From Streptomyces sp. A012304 (GTDB taxonomy: Bacteria > Actinomycetota > Actinomycetes > Streptomycetales > Streptomycetaceae): a stretch of DNA of 57,585 nt. Both the position numbers and the translations under genes were made by a program. Below, one piece after another: positions 45,571 to 54,715 of the stretch. Location: the NCBI RefSeq assembly GCF_026008495.1, contig NZ_BQUN01000137.1:1-57585 (forward strand), in the 5' to 3' direction. The notes under the pieces were generated by a model, which made no database searches, was not told where the DNA came from, and saw nothing but the letters and a program-made list of their open reading frames with translations. Numbering within the stretch: position 1 is the first letter of the stretch; the number at the start of each line of letters is the position of its first letter.

Positions 45571-46850
45571 CCGAGTCCTCCGGACACGAAGGGACGGGAC
45601 GCGACCGTCGCGTCGTCCCCGGCACGAGCGACGCGGGAGGAGGCGACCGTCGTGTCGCCCGCGCCGCTCCCGCCGGCCCGGCGCAGCACGGTCGCGTCGT
45701 GCGCGGCGAGGAACGCCTCCACGGCCGTCCCCCACCCGAAGCACTCCGCACGCGCGCGTGCCTGTTCCCGCGCCTCGGCCCGAGGCCGCGACAGCAGCGT
45801 CTCGACCGCGTCCGCGAAGGCCTCGCCGTGGTCCGCCGCGACGGCCCCGGCGGCCCCGATCACCTCGGGCAGCGCCGACGAGGCGCTGACCACGACGGGC
45901 GTACCGCAGGCCATCGCCTCCAGGGCGGCGAGCCCGAACGTCTCGGCGGGGCCCGGCGCCAGGCACACGTCGGCGGACGCCTGGAGCGCGCCCAGGGCAC
46001 CCCGGTCGGAGACGTGCCCGAGGAAGGTGACCGGCAGCCCGCGCTCCCGTGCCCGCTGCTCCAGCCTGCCCCGCAGCGGCCCGTCGCCGGCGACGACCAG
46101 CACCGCCCGTGTGCCCCTCCGTACCAGGGCCTCCAGGGCGTCCAGCGCGGTACCGGGACGTTTCTCCACGGACAGGCGGGTGCAGGTCACCAGCAGGGCC
46201 TCGTCCGCGCGCGCGTGGCGGCCGCGCAGCCCCGGGTCGCGCAGGGCCGGGTGCCGTTCGACGAGGTCGACGCCGAGCGGGGCGCGCACCACGTTGCGGA
46301 CGCCGATCCGCACGAACTCCCGTTCGGCGAACTCGGTGGTGCACACCACGCGCGCGTAGGTGTGCGCCGTGCGGAGGTTGAGCGCGTCGGCGGCCCGGCG
46401 GGCCGCTCCTTCCGGCAGGCCCCAGGTGCGCAGCACCCCGTCGGCGGTCTCGTGGGAGACCATCACGGCCGGGACGCGGGCCCGCCGCGCCCATTTCCCG
46501 GTCCAGCGCAGCGTCGTGCGGTCGGAGACCTCCAGGCGGTCGGGCGCGAGGTCCTCCAGTAGGCGGGCGACGCGCCGCTTGTCCGTGAGGACGCGGTAGC
46601 CGCCGGTGCCGGGCAGCAGCGGCCCGGGCAGGGTGATCACCCGGCCCTGCTCGGTGTCGCGGTCGCTCTCCCGCTCGCCGGGCACGATGAGCACGGGCTC
46701 GTGGCCCGCCGCCCGGTATCCCTTGCCCAGCTCGCGCAGGGCCGTGCGCAGTCCGCCCGAGGCGGGGGCGACGAAGTTGGCGAGGCGCACGATCCGCAGC
46801 GCCCCGGCGTCCGCCCGCCCCGTGCCCACGGGGGCCGATCCGGCGCTCAC
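45567..46850 (-). CDS. GT4-type glycosyltransferase
   Basis: This 427-aa retaining glycosyltransferase has the GT-B fold. The acceptor-side N-domain begins at IVRLANFVAPASGGLRTAL, and the donor domain carries CTRLSVEKRP and the EX7E motif in AETFGLAALEAMACG. The C-terminal 40 residues are Ala/Thr-rich and probably disordered. GTG 46850 overlaps the stop of the upstream glycosyltransferase by 4 bases, so the two are coupled. Donor and acceptor are unknown; a GDP-mannose or UDP-sugar donor and a lipid or cell-wall glycan acceptor are usual in this family. Confidence 0.88.
   Translation of the reverse strand: MSAGSAPVGTGRADAGALRIVRLANFVAPASGGLRTALRELGKGYRAAGHEPVLIVPGERESDRDTEQGRVITLPGPLLPGTGGYRVLTDKRRVARLLEDLAPDRLEVSDRTTLRWTGKWARRARVPAVMVSHETADGVLRTWGLPEGAARRAADALNLRTAHTYARVVCTTEFAEREFVRIGVRNVVRAPLGVDLVERHPALRDPGLRGRHARADEALLVTCTRLSVEKRPGTALDALEALVRRGTRAVLVVAGDGPLRGRLEQRARERGLPVTFLGHVSDRGALGALQASADVCLAPGPAETFGLAALEAMACGTPVVVSASSALPEVIGAAGAVAADHGEAFADAVETLLSRPRAEAREQARARAECFGWGTAVEAFLAAHDATVLRRAGGSGAGDTTVASSRVARAGDDATVASRPFVSGGLG
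45749..45760. repeat. CACGCGCGCGTG palindrome
   Basis: Exact copy in the GT4 gene at 45567; it falls in the Ala-Arg-Ala-Arg frame of QARARAECF on the minus strand. Confidence 0.85.
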
Positions 46851-47974
46851 GCCGCCACCACCGGCCGACGGGCGGTGAGCACGTCGGCGTAGTGGCCGAT
46901 CAGCTGGTCACCGACGGCGGCCCAGGTGCGGCCCTCGACCGTGGCCCGCCCGGCGGCGCCGTAGGCGGCCCGCAGTGCGGCGTCGGCGGCCAGCGACCGC
47001 ACCGCGTCCCGCACGGCGTCGACGTCACGCGGTGGGACGAGCAGCCCCGTACGGCCGTGGGCGACCAGGTCGAGCGGACCGCCCGCGGCGGGCGCCACGA
47101 CCGGCACACCGCTGGCCATGGCCTCCTGCACGGTCTGACAGAACGTCTCGAAGGGGCCGGTGTGCACGAAGACGTCCAGCGAGGCGAAGACGCGGGCCAG
47201 GTCGTCGCCGGTGCGGCGGCCCAGGAACACCGCGCCGGGCAGCGCCTCGGTCAGATGGGCCTGGCTGGGGCCGTCGCCGACCACCACGACCTTCACGCCG
47301 TCCAGGCCGCACGCCCCGGCCAGCAGCTCGACCTGCTTCTCGGGGGCGAGGCGTCCGACGTAGCCGATGATCGTCTCGCCGTTCGGGGCGAGTTCGCGGC
47401 GCAGCGCCTCGTCGCGGTGGTCGGGGCGGAAGCGGACGGTGTCCACGCCGCGCGCCCAGAGCTTGACCCGGGGGACGCCGTGCGTCTCCAGGTCGCGCAG
47501 GGCCGCGCTGGAGGGGGCGAGGGTGAGGTCGGCGGCGGCGTGGACGGAGCGTATCCGCCGCCAGGCGGCGGCCTCGCCGGCGCCCATGTAGGTGCGGGCG
47601 TATCCGGCCAGGTCGGTCTGGTAGACGGCGACGGCCGGGATGCCGAGCCGGGCGGCGGCGGCCATGCCGCGGACGCCGAGGACGAAGGGGCTGGCCAGGT
47701 GGACCATGTCGGCGCGGTGGTCGGCGATGGCCGCGGCGACGCGTCGGCTGGGGAGGGCGACGCGCACCTGGGGGTAGCCCGGGAGCGGGAGGGAGGGGAC
47801 ACGGACGACGGGGCACGGCGCCTGGGCGTCCGGCCCGGTCCCGGCGGCGGTGGCCGGGGCGACGACGAGCGGAAGGTGACCGCGATCTACGAGGTGCCGG
47901 GCGGTCTGGAGCGCGCAGTGGGCCACGCCGTTCACGTCGGGGGGAAAGGATTCGGTCACGATGACGACACGCAT
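46847..47974 (-). CDS. GT4-type glycosyltransferase, MgtA-like
   Basis: This 375-aa GT-B enzyme starts with VVIVTESFPPDVNGVAHCAL, close to the N-terminus of actinobacterial MgtA-type GDP-mannose-dependent mannosyltransferases of lipoglycan synthesis. The donor site shows GYVGRLAPEKQVELL, VVVGDGPSQ and the EX7E motif in FETFCQTVQEAMASG. ATG 47974 is the first gene of a three-gene overlapping run with the second glycosyltransferase and the SGNH hydrolase. The assignment to mannosyl transfer rests on N-terminal resemblance and is not certain. Confidence 0.88.
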   Translation of the reverse strand: MRVVIVTESFPPDVNGVAHCALQTARHLVDRGHLPLVVAPATAAGTGPDAQAPCPVVRVPSLPLPGYPQVRVALPSRRVAAAIADHRADMVHLASPFVLGVRGMAAAARLGIPAVAVYQTDLAGYARTYMGAGEAAAWRRIRSVHAAADLTLAPSSAALRDLETHGVPRVKLWARGVDTVRFRPDHRDEALRRELAPNGETIIGYVGRLAPEKQVELLAGACGLDGVKVVVVGDGPSQAHLTEALPGAVFLGRRTGDDLARVFASLDVFVHTGPFETFCQTVQEAMASGVPVVAPAAGGPLDLVAHGRTGLLVPPRDVDAVRDAVRSLAADAALRAAYGAAGRATVEGRTWAAVGDQLIGHYADVLTARRPVVAA

Positions 47975-48144
47975 ACCGGTGTTGTCGCCGCGCCGGACGT
48001 GGCCGCGTCAACGTGGATCTTTCCGGACGACAAACGTCCCATGAGCGTTGCGCTGCGCACCCGAGCGGGTCAGACGGTGTCCATTCCCGTCCGACCCGCT
48101 GGTCATCCCCTGTTCACCCGGCGGGCACGCGTACGCCCGTCGGG

Positions 48145-49566
48145 TCACATGGCGGAGGCGGTGTCGGGCCCGATCCGGCTGCGTACGGCCGTCTGCACCT
48201 CGGCCTCCTCGGCGGGGTCGGCGGCGAGTCTGCGCAGGCGTTCGACGACACGGGTGTCGCCGGTCTCGGCGTGCCGGGCGGCGATCTCGCGGGTGGCCTC
48301 CTCGCAGTCCCAGAGGCATTCGACGGCGAAGCCGGTGGCGAAGGAGGGGTCGGTGGCGGCGAGTGCGCGGGCGCACCGCCCGCGCAGATGGGACGAGGCG
48401 GTCTCGCGGTAGATATGGCGCAGGACGGGGGCCGCGCAGACGATGCCGAGTCGTCCGGCGCCGTCGACCAGGGTCCACAGGGTCGGCGCGTCGCAGCCCT
48501 CGCCGCGGACGGCTTCGCGCAGTGCGCCGAGGACCAGGTCGCTGTCCCGGGTGGCGCCCCGGCAGGCGAGGACGCGGCCGGCGGCGGCGCCCAGGGCGTC
48601 GGGCCGGTGGGCCCAGCCGCGGGCCCGGTCGACGGCGGCGACGCTGCGCATGCGTTCGAAGGCGTCGACGGCGGCCTCCACGACGGCCGTCGAGCCGGTG
48701 GTCACGGCGCCTTCGATGAGATCGAGGGCGTCGGGATCGTTGTTGTCGGCGAGGTAGCGCAGGGCGGTGCAGCGGGCTCCCTCGAAGCCGTCCCGCGCCG
48801 CGCGCACGATCTGCGGCCGGTCCTCGGGTCCGGCCACGGCGGTGAGGCAGCGGGCGGCGGGGACATGGAGCGCGGCGCCTCGTTCGACGCCTTGCTGGGC
48901 CCATTCGAAGACGGCTTGGACGCTCCAGCCGGGGCGGGGCCCGCTGGGACTCATCTGCCGCTGCCAGCGGTCGAAACAGCCGGTCTCCTGAGCGGCACGC
49001 ACACGCGTGGAGACGTATTCGCGGGGGTCCTCGGCCCACAGCCGCCAGGGCCGTGGCTCGAAGGCGTCCCGTACGGCGGCGGCCAGCTCGGCCTCGCCCT
49101 CGGCGTCGGTCGCGAACCGCGCCAGCACGGGCGCGGCCAGGGCGCGCAGCCCGGCGTCGTCGTCGCGCAGGGCGAGCTCGTCCAGGGCCCAGGCCCAGTT
49201 GGAGCCCGAGGCGGCGTACCTGCGCAGCAGCTCCAGGGCGTCCCGCCTGCCGTAGGAGGCGAGGTGGCCGAGGACGGCCAGGGCGAGGCCGGTGCGGGAC
49301 TCCTCGGTGTCGAAGGCGTCCTCGACGTCGAAGAGGTGGGCCTCGATCTCGTCCAGCTCGCCGTTCAGGTCGAGGAAGAGACGGGCGTAGTACAGGGAGC
49401 GGTTCTCCACCTGCCAGTCGTGGCGGGGGTCGCGCAGCACACAGTGGTTCAGGGCCGCGAGGGCCTCGGGGCGGGGGGCGGTGAGCGCGTGCAGTGTGCC
49501 GTCGCCGCGGCCCCGCTGGAGGAGGCCGAGCAGCGTGCCGCTGGGCGCTATGACCGGATCGAACAT
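48145..49566 (-). CDS. HEAT-repeat-like protein
   Basis: This 473-aa protein consists of repeated helical pairs of about 30-35 residues (ALAVLGHLASYGRRDALELL, ALRYLADNNDPDALDLI, VVEAAVDAFERM, VVERLRRLAADP), a pattern like HEAT repeats used for protein contacts. No catalytic motif is seen. ATG 49566 is chosen; GTG 49581 is an in-frame alternative. It stands alone on the minus strand, downstream of the ankyrin gene and separated from it by 324 bp. Partner proteins are unknown. Confidence 0.8.
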   Translation of the reverse strand: MFDPVIAPSGTLLGLLQRGRGDGTLHALTAPRPEALAALNHCVLRDPRHDWQVENRSLYYARLFLDLNGELDEIEAHLFDVEDAFDTEESRTGLALAVLGHLASYGRRDALELLRRYAASGSNWAWALDELALRDDDAGLRALAAPVLARFATDAEGEAELAAAVRDAFEPRPWRLWAEDPREYVSTRVRAAQETGCFDRWQRQMSPSGPRPGWSVQAVFEWAQQGVERGAALHVPAARCLTAVAGPEDRPQIVRAARDGFEGARCTALRYLADNNDPDALDLIEGAVTTGSTAVVEAAVDAFERMRSVAAVDRARGWAHRPDALGAAAGRVLACRGATRDSDLVLGALREAVRGEGCDAPTLWTLVDGAGRLGIVCAAPVLRHIYRETASSHLRGRCARALAATDPSFATGFAVECLWDCEEATREIAARHAETGDTRVVERLRRLAADPAEEAEVQTAVRSRIGPDTASAM

Positions 49567-49890
49567 GGGAAACAGCCTCACATCAAGCGTCGACGCAACC
49601 GGGGACGTGCATTACCTGGCAGCGTGACAACACGTCGGGGCGCCCGCCGTTTCCTGCTTGCTGTAGACCATCTTCCTCTGCCTCTCGTCGGTGGCCCATG
49701 CGGACCGCGTCACGGCCCGCGCGGTGCGGCAACACCTGCCCAGCCATCGCGTCCGTGAATCACGACGTCATGATGACTCGGCGGTTCTCCCTGCCGCGAC
49801 CGAAATTTCCGGCGGCCTCGCACCGCCTCCCCCGTGGTCGTCGAATTACTTGCTGTGCACTTTTGTTCTACCTGGTCAGGACCTTCGGTG
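49567..49890. other. Intergenic region between ankyrin and HEAT-repeat genes
   Basis: No gene is seen in these 324 bp. A short palindrome GTCATGATGAC lies at 49767-49777 about 200 bp before the HEAT-repeat start. The stretch near 49850-49880 is A/T-richer and could hold the promoter or the ankyrin gene terminator. Confidence 0.45.
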
Positions 49891-50283
49891 TCACTGGGCG
49901 CCGAACAGCTCCAGCAACTCCGTGCGGCCGAACATACGGGCGGTGTCCACGGCCGAGGGGGTGCCCGCGGCCGGGTCGGCGCCGGCGTCCAGCAGCGCCT
50001 TGATGACCTCCGTCTCCCCCTTGAAGACCGCCCCCGCGAGCGGGGTCTGGCCCCGGTCGTTGACGCGGTCGGCCTCGGCGCCGCGGGCGAGCAGCGCCCG
50101 GACCGCCTCGGCATGGCCGTGGTAGGCGGCGAGCATCACGAGCGAGTCGCCGCGGTCGTTGGTGAGGTTGGCCGGAACGCCCGCGTCGACGTACGCCACG
50201 AGCGCCTCGGTCTGCCCCCGGCGGGCCAGATCGAAGATCTTGGTCGCCAGCTCCACGACCTCGGGGTCGGGAACTTCGCTCAT
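49891..50283 (-). CDS. Ankyrin-repeat protein
   Basis: This 130-aa protein has about three ankyrin repeats: DAGVPANLTNDRGDSLVMLA, GAEADRVNDRGQTPLAGAV and GADPAAGTPSAVDTA. Such small ankyrin proteins are common in Streptomyces and mediate protein contacts. ATG 50283 follows GAGAGG at about 11 bases; the in-frame extension upstream is not protein-like. It is divergent from smeA across about 260 bp. Confidence 0.88.
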   Translation of the reverse strand: MSEVPDPEVVELATKIFDLARRGQTEALVAYVDAGVPANLTNDRGDSLVMLAAYHGHAEAVRALLARGAEADRVNDRGQTPLAGAVFKGETEVIKALLDAGADPAAGTPSAVDTARMFGRTELLELFGAQ

Positions 50284-50544
50284 CGGCCGGACCGCCTCTC
50301 TGCACAGCCGTTCAGGTGAATCGCCAGGGTACTGGCTCGGCGGACACATGACGGGACCCGCCGGAGGCAAAGATCAGCGGGAGACCCGTTCGACGCAACT
50401 CCGCTGTTCAGGCAGTCTGCCAAGGCTTCGCCCGTCCGGGGGAAATATCCCGTTTTTCACCCATTTGCACCTTTAATCGTATAGATACATCCTGTGATCC
50501 TGGAAGTACTCATGGTGACTGTCCCCACAACCAGGAGAACTCAC

Positions 50545-50739
50545 ATGATCCTGTCCATCTCAGGCGTGGTCCTGCTCGGCATCATCGTCTTCCTGTTCTT
50601 CCGCAAGGACGGGCTGAAGGCGTCGCACGCCCTGGTCTCGGCCCTGTTCGGCTTCTACCTGGCCAGCACGGCCATCGCCCCGAGCATCAAGGCCGGCGGC
50701 GAGAGCCTGGCGAGCCTTTTGGGCGGCATCAAGTTCTGA
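50545..50739 (+). CDS. smeA: Sporulation small membrane protein SmeA
   Basis: This 64-aa membrane protein has one or two hydrophobic helices (SISGVVLLGIIVFLFF, then ALVSALFGFYLASTAI) separated by RKDGLKASH. It matches the size, sequence type and operon place of S. coelicolor SmeA, which brings SffA to sporulation septa. ATG 50545 follows CAGGAGAACTCAC; the in-frame GTG at 50494 would add residues with no membrane topology. sffA follows after 55 bp. The gap upstream contains GACAC at about 50344, a motif recognised by WhiA, but a single match of that length is weak evidence. Confidence 0.88.
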   Translation: MILSISGVVLLGIIVFLFFRKDGLKASHALVSALFGFYLASTAIAPSIKAGGESLASLLGGIKF

Positions 50740-50794
50740 CGTCGCCCGCCCCGCCGTCGTCCGTCCCTTCCGTACTCACCGTCAGGAGACAGCA

Positions 50795-52363
50795 GTGGCC
50801 CGGCGCCCCCTCCCCCGCATCCTGAGCACAGGCAGCGCGCAGATCGCCCGGAGCCGGGAGCTGGCCCGGACGGCGGCCGACAGCGCCACCGACGTCCTCC
50901 ACCCGCTGATCACGATCACCCGCGGACTGCGCCGGCTGGCCTCGGCCGGGCGGCGCAAGTGGGCCGAGACCCCCAAGGACAGGCGCGGGCCGCTGCTGTT
51001 CATGGTGGCCTCGGTGATCCTGGTCGTGGCGCTCGTACCGCACGGCCCCCTGCTCGCCGTCATCACGCTGATGGCGGCGGCGGCCTGGCAGGGCCGGGAC
51101 CGCACCCCACCGGCTCCGGAGGGCCCCGACGAGTCGCAGATCCAGCGGCTCCAGTCGCTGTACGAGGCTCTGGTCCCGCACTTCTCGACGGCCGAGGACC
51201 CCTCCCCGCTGTACGCCCACGGCGGCGAGTGGGAGAAGGTCTTCCCGTCGTACGAGTTCGACGACTCGGACCGGGTGACGCACCTCCTGGTCCGCTACCC
51301 GGCCTACTTCCCGGACGGCGAGGGCGAGCCGCGCGCGCGGGTCGAGCAGTTGCTCGCCGCGAAGTCGGGCCGTGGCCGTGAGTACCTCTTCGACTGGGAG
51401 GAGGAGGGCAACGAACTCACGGTCCGTGTCCTCGCCCCGCTGCCCACCGACATCGCCGCCCAGCGCTTCGTGACCGCGCCCGGCGAGACGGTCCTGGGCT
51501 TCACCGACCACTCCCAGGTCCACCGCACGCTCCCGCTCACCCACGGCGAGGAGCAGCGGGACGTGCCGCCGGTCGTCTGGCGCACCGGCCCGCGCTCCAC
51601 CGAGCCCCATCTCCTGGCGGTCGGCCAGCCCGGCAGCGGCACCTCGACCCTGCTGCGCTCGATCGCCCTCCAGGCCCTTCAGTACGGCGATGTCCTGATC
51701 GTCGAGGGCGGCGGCACCGGCGAGTACGCCTGCCTCACCGGCCGGGACGGCGTCCTGGGCGTCGAGGTCGGGCTCGCCGGGGCGCTGGCCAGCCTGGAGT
51801 GGGCGGCGAGCGAGACCGAGCGCCGGCTCATCGCCGCCAACCACGCCCGCCAGGCGGGCCATCCGCCGCCGGACGACACCAAGCGCCCGCTGTGGATCCT
51901 GCTCGACCGCCCCACCGCGTTCACCCCGCTCGCCGAGGCGGACGGCCGCAAGGACCCGCAGTCCCTGCTCCAGGTCCCCCTCCGGCACGGCCGCGCGGTC
52001 CATGTCGCCGTCGTCGTCGCCGAACAGTTCGACCGCCTCGACCTCCTGAGCGACGCCGTACGGCAGCACACGCGCGCGCGTGTCGTCCTCGGGCCCGCTC
52101 CGGCCCGTCAGCTGGAGGCGCTCCTGGGCGCGCGCCCGCGCTCCACGCCCGTCGACCAGGTCCCGCCCGGACGTGGCTACGCCCGGCTCGGCTCCGGACC
52201 GGTGCACCGGCTCCAGGTCCCGGCGACCCCGGACCCGTACGACGACGCGACGAGCGACGCGCACCGGCAGGCGGTGCTGGACCTGCTGCCGCCGCGGACG
52301 ACCCCGGCGGACGGCGAGTCGCTCCCGGTACCGGTCGAGGCCGTGGCCGCGGAGAGCAGCTAG
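50795..52363 (+). CDS. sffA: FtsK/SpoIIIE-like sporulation protein SffA
   Basis: This 522-aa protein has a membrane region (LLFMVASVILVVALV and LLAVITLMAAAAW, about 68-101) and then an FtsK/SpoIIIE-type ATPase-like domain. The Walker A position reads GQPGSGTSTLL, with Thr where the ATP-binding Lys is expected. Walker B is PLWILLDRP with Arg after Asp. ATP-driven DNA translocation is therefore doubtful, which agrees with reports that S. coelicolor SffA acts differently from FtsK at septa. GTG 50795 follows GTCAGGAGACAGCA. It is co-transcribed with smeA and convergent with the regulator gene at 52454. Confidence 0.9.
   Translation: MARRPLPRILSTGSAQIARSRELARTAADSATDVLHPLITITRGLRRLASAGRRKWAETPKDRRGPLLFMVASVILVVALVPHGPLLAVITLMAAAAWQGRDRTPPAPEGPDESQIQRLQSLYEALVPHFSTAEDPSPLYAHGGEWEKVFPSYEFDDSDRVTHLLVRYPAYFPDGEGEPRARVEQLLAAKSGRGREYLFDWEEEGNELTVRVLAPLPTDIAAQRFVTAPGETVLGFTDHSQVHRTLPLTHGEEQRDVPPVVWRTGPRSTEPHLLAVGQPGSGTSTLLRSIALQALQYGDVLIVEGGGTGEYACLTGRDGVLGVEVGLAGALASLEWAASETERRLIAANHARQAGHPPPDDTKRPLWILLDRPTAFTPLAEADGRKDPQSLLQVPLRHGRAVHVAVVVAEQFDRLDLLSDAVRQHTRARVVLGPAPARQLEALLGARPRSTPVDQVPPGRGYARLGSGPVHRLQVPATPDPYDDATSDAHRQAVLDLLPPRTTPADGESLPVPVEAVAAESS
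52068..52083. repeat. 16-bp palindrome, expanded CACGCGCGCGTG type
   Basis: ACACGCGCGCGCGTGT is a perfect palindrome in sffA and extends the recurrent 12-mer by one CG unit and a flanking A/T pair. Confidence 0.8.
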
Positions 52364-52453
52364 CCAGGGGGCTCCGGGGGACGGTGCTTTTTTTCCGACC
52401 GGCGGCACGATCCACAAGTCACCCGCCGCCCCCGACGGGGGACCCCCTGCCGC

Positions 52454-53962
52454 CTACGCGACGAACGTACGCGGCCCCTCGCCGCCGGCCGTCCCGCCGC
52501 TCTCCACCACCCGGGCCGCCGCGGCCAGTCGTGCGGCGGCCTCGTCCGCCACCGCGCCCTGAACGGTGAACGGCAGCCGTACATAGCCCTCGAAGGCCCC
52601 GTCGACGCCGAAGCGGGGCCCGGAGGGGACGCGCACGCCGACCCGCTCGCCGGCCTCGGCCAGTCGCGAGCCCGAGAGGCCTCCGGCCCGCACCCACAGG
52701 GTCAGGCCGCCCTTCGGGACGGCGAATTCCCATTCCGGCAGCTCCCGCCGCACCGCCGCGACCAGCGCGTCCCGGTTCTCCCGGGCCTGGGCGCGCCGCA
52801 GCTCGACGGCCTGCTCCCAGCCGCCGGTGGTGAACAGCCAGTTCACCGCGAGCTGCTCCAGCACGGGGGTGCCCAGATCGGCGTACGCGCGCGCGGCGAC
52901 CAGGCTGCGCACGACGTCCGGGGCGGCGCGCACCCAGCCGATGCGCATCCCCGCCCAGAAGGCCTTGCTCGCCGAGCCGACGGTGATCACCGTGGAGCCG
53001 GCCGGGTCGAAACCGCACACCGGCCGCGGCATCGCCGCGCCCGCGACGTCCTCGTCGAGCCACAGCTCGCTCATCGTCTCGTCGGCGACCAGCACGGTTC
53101 CCGCCGACCGGGCCGCCTCCACCAGCCGCCGCCGCTGGTCCTCGTCGGCGAGCGCGCCGGTCGGGTTGTGGAAGTCGGCGACGACATAGGCGATGCGGGG
53201 CGCCGCCTCGCGCAGCACCTGGCGCCAGCGGTCCAGGTCCCACCCGGCGAGCCCCTCGGCCATGGCGACGGGCACCAGCCGGGCGCCCGCCTCGCGCATC
53301 AGCTGAAGGATGTTGGCGTACGAGGGCGATTCGACGGCGATGCGCTCGCCCCGCCCGCCGAACAGATGGCAGATCGCGTCGATCGCGCCCATCGCGCCGG
53401 TCGTCACCATGATCTGCTCGGGCATGGTCGGTATCCCGCGCGCGGTGTACCGCTCGGCGATCACCGCGCGCAGCGCGGGCAGCCCGGCCGGATAGTCGCC
53501 GTGCGTGTGCGCGTAGGGCGGCAGCTCCTCCAGCGCCCCCTGCACGGCACGGGTGAGCCACGGCTCCGGCGCGGGCAGGGCCGCGCAGCCCAGGTCGATC
53601 ATCGAGCCGAGGGCCTCCGGCGGCAGCGGCTCCAGCCCGCGCGCGGGCAGCGGGTTGCCCGCCGGCACGGCCGTCCAGCTGCCGGCGCCGCGCCGCGACT
53701 CCAGGAAGCCTTCGGCGCGCAGCGCCTCGTAGGCGGCGGCGACGGTCGTACGGCTCACGGTCAGGGCCATCGCCAGTTCGCGTTCGGCGGGCAGCCGGGC
53801 GGCCACCGGGACGCGTCCTTCCAGCACGAGCAGCCGGATGCCGTCCGCGAGCGCGCGGTAGGCGGGCGGGCGGCGCGTCCCGGGGCCCGCCGGGCGGTCC
53901 TGCTGGGACTTGAGCAGCCGCGCGAGCTGCGCGGCCCCCACCGCGGAGGTCCACTGCGCCAT
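52454..53962 (-). CDS. MocR/PdxR-type regulator (YczR-like)
   Basis: This 502-aa GntR-family regulator has an N-terminal winged helix (PAERELAMALTVSRTTVAAA) joined to an aminotransferase-like domain that binds PLP. The PLP Lys is in GSASKAFWAGMRIGW, and the aminotransferase core has DFHNPTGAL. MocR proteins usually sense PLP or amino compounds and act near their divergent partner. Here that partner is a YczE-type membrane protein 99 bp away, the pairing described for the YczR subfamily. ATG 53962 is preceded by AAAGGTGGA. The target set is not known; a GGCT/AGCC inverted element lies in the divergent region. Confidence 0.9.
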   Translation of the reverse strand: MAQWTSAVGAAQLARLLKSQQDRPAGPGTRRPPAYRALADGIRLLVLEGRVPVAARLPAERELAMALTVSRTTVAAAYEALRAEGFLESRRGAGSWTAVPAGNPLPARGLEPLPPEALGSMIDLGCAALPAPEPWLTRAVQGALEELPPYAHTHGDYPAGLPALRAVIAERYTARGIPTMPEQIMVTTGAMGAIDAICHLFGGRGERIAVESPSYANILQLMREAGARLVPVAMAEGLAGWDLDRWRQVLREAAPRIAYVVADFHNPTGALADEDQRRRLVEAARSAGTVLVADETMSELWLDEDVAGAAMPRPVCGFDPAGSTVITVGSASKAFWAGMRIGWVRAAPDVVRSLVAARAYADLGTPVLEQLAVNWLFTTGGWEQAVELRRAQARENRDALVAAVRRELPEWEFAVPKGGLTLWVRAGGLSGSRLAEAGERVGVRVPSGPRFGVDGAFEGYVRLPFTVQGAVADEAAARLAAAARVVESGGTAGGEGPRTFVA

Positions 53963-54061
53963 GACTACCAGTCCACCTTTCCGGAATTGGCCCTGGATGG
54001 CTCTTCTCGACAAGCCACAGAGTGACACGGGTAAGGCCACTGCGACCACCCGGGGGGACCC

Positions 54062-54715
54062 TTGTCGACACCACACCGTCTCGGCCGGCGGCTGATCCAG
54101 CTGTACGCCGGCCTCGTGCTCTACGGCGCCAGCTCGGCGCTCCTGGTCCGGGCGGGGCTGGGCCTGGAGCCGTGGAACGTGCTCCACCAGGGGCTCGCCG
54201 AACGGACCGGCCTGTCGATCGGGGTGGTGTCGATCGTGGTGGGCGCGGCCGTGCTGCTGCTGTGGGTCCCGCTGCGCCAGCGGCCCGGCCTCGGTACGGT
54301 CTCCAACGTCTTCGTGGTCGGTCTCGCCATGGACGGCGCGCTCGCCCTGGTCCCCGAGGCCCACACGCTGACCGTCCGGGTGCCGCTGCTGCTGGCCGGC
54401 GTCGTCCTCAACGGCCTGGCCACCGGCCTGTACATCGCGGCGAGCTTCGGGCCGGGACCGCGCGACGGGCTGATGACGGGCCTGCACCGGCGCACGGGCC
54501 GCTCGATCCGCCTGATGCGGACGGCCGTCGAGGTGGCGGTCGTGGTCACCGGCTTCGCCCTGGGCGGCACCATCGGCGTCGGCACCCTGCTCTACGCGGT
54601 GGCGATCGGTCCGCTCGCCCAGCTCTTCCTGCGGGTGTTCGCCGTTCCCCCGGCATCCGGCGGCAGCACGGTCGTTGCCACCGGGTCACCCCGTGGAGCG
54701 ATACTGCGTCCGTGA
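54062..54715 (+). CDS. YczE/YyaS/YitT-type integral membrane protein
   Basis: This 217-aa membrane protein has about five helices with the family signature QLYAGLVLYGASSALLVRAG and GLGLEPWNVLHQG near the N-terminus. It probably transports or binds a small molecule linked to PLP or amino-acid metabolism, but no substrate is established. TTG 54062 follows GGGGGGACCC. It is divergent from the YczR-like gene and overlaps the next gene by 4 bases (GTGA). Its C-terminus is hydrophilic. Confidence 0.85.
   Translation: MSTPHRLGRRLIQLYAGLVLYGASSALLVRAGLGLEPWNVLHQGLAERTGLSIGVVSIVVGAAVLLLWVPLRQRPGLGTVSNVFVVGLAMDGALALVPEAHTLTVRVPLLLAGVVLNGLATGLYIAASFGPGPRDGLMTGLHRRTGRSIRLMRTAVEVAVVVTGFALGGTIGVGTLLYAVAIGPLAQLFLRVFAVPPASGGSTVVATGSPRGAILRP

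Noticed and set aside
50341..50350. WhiA binding site before smeA
   Set aside because: Only a single GACAC match was seen; such a short word is expected by chance in a 260-bp region.
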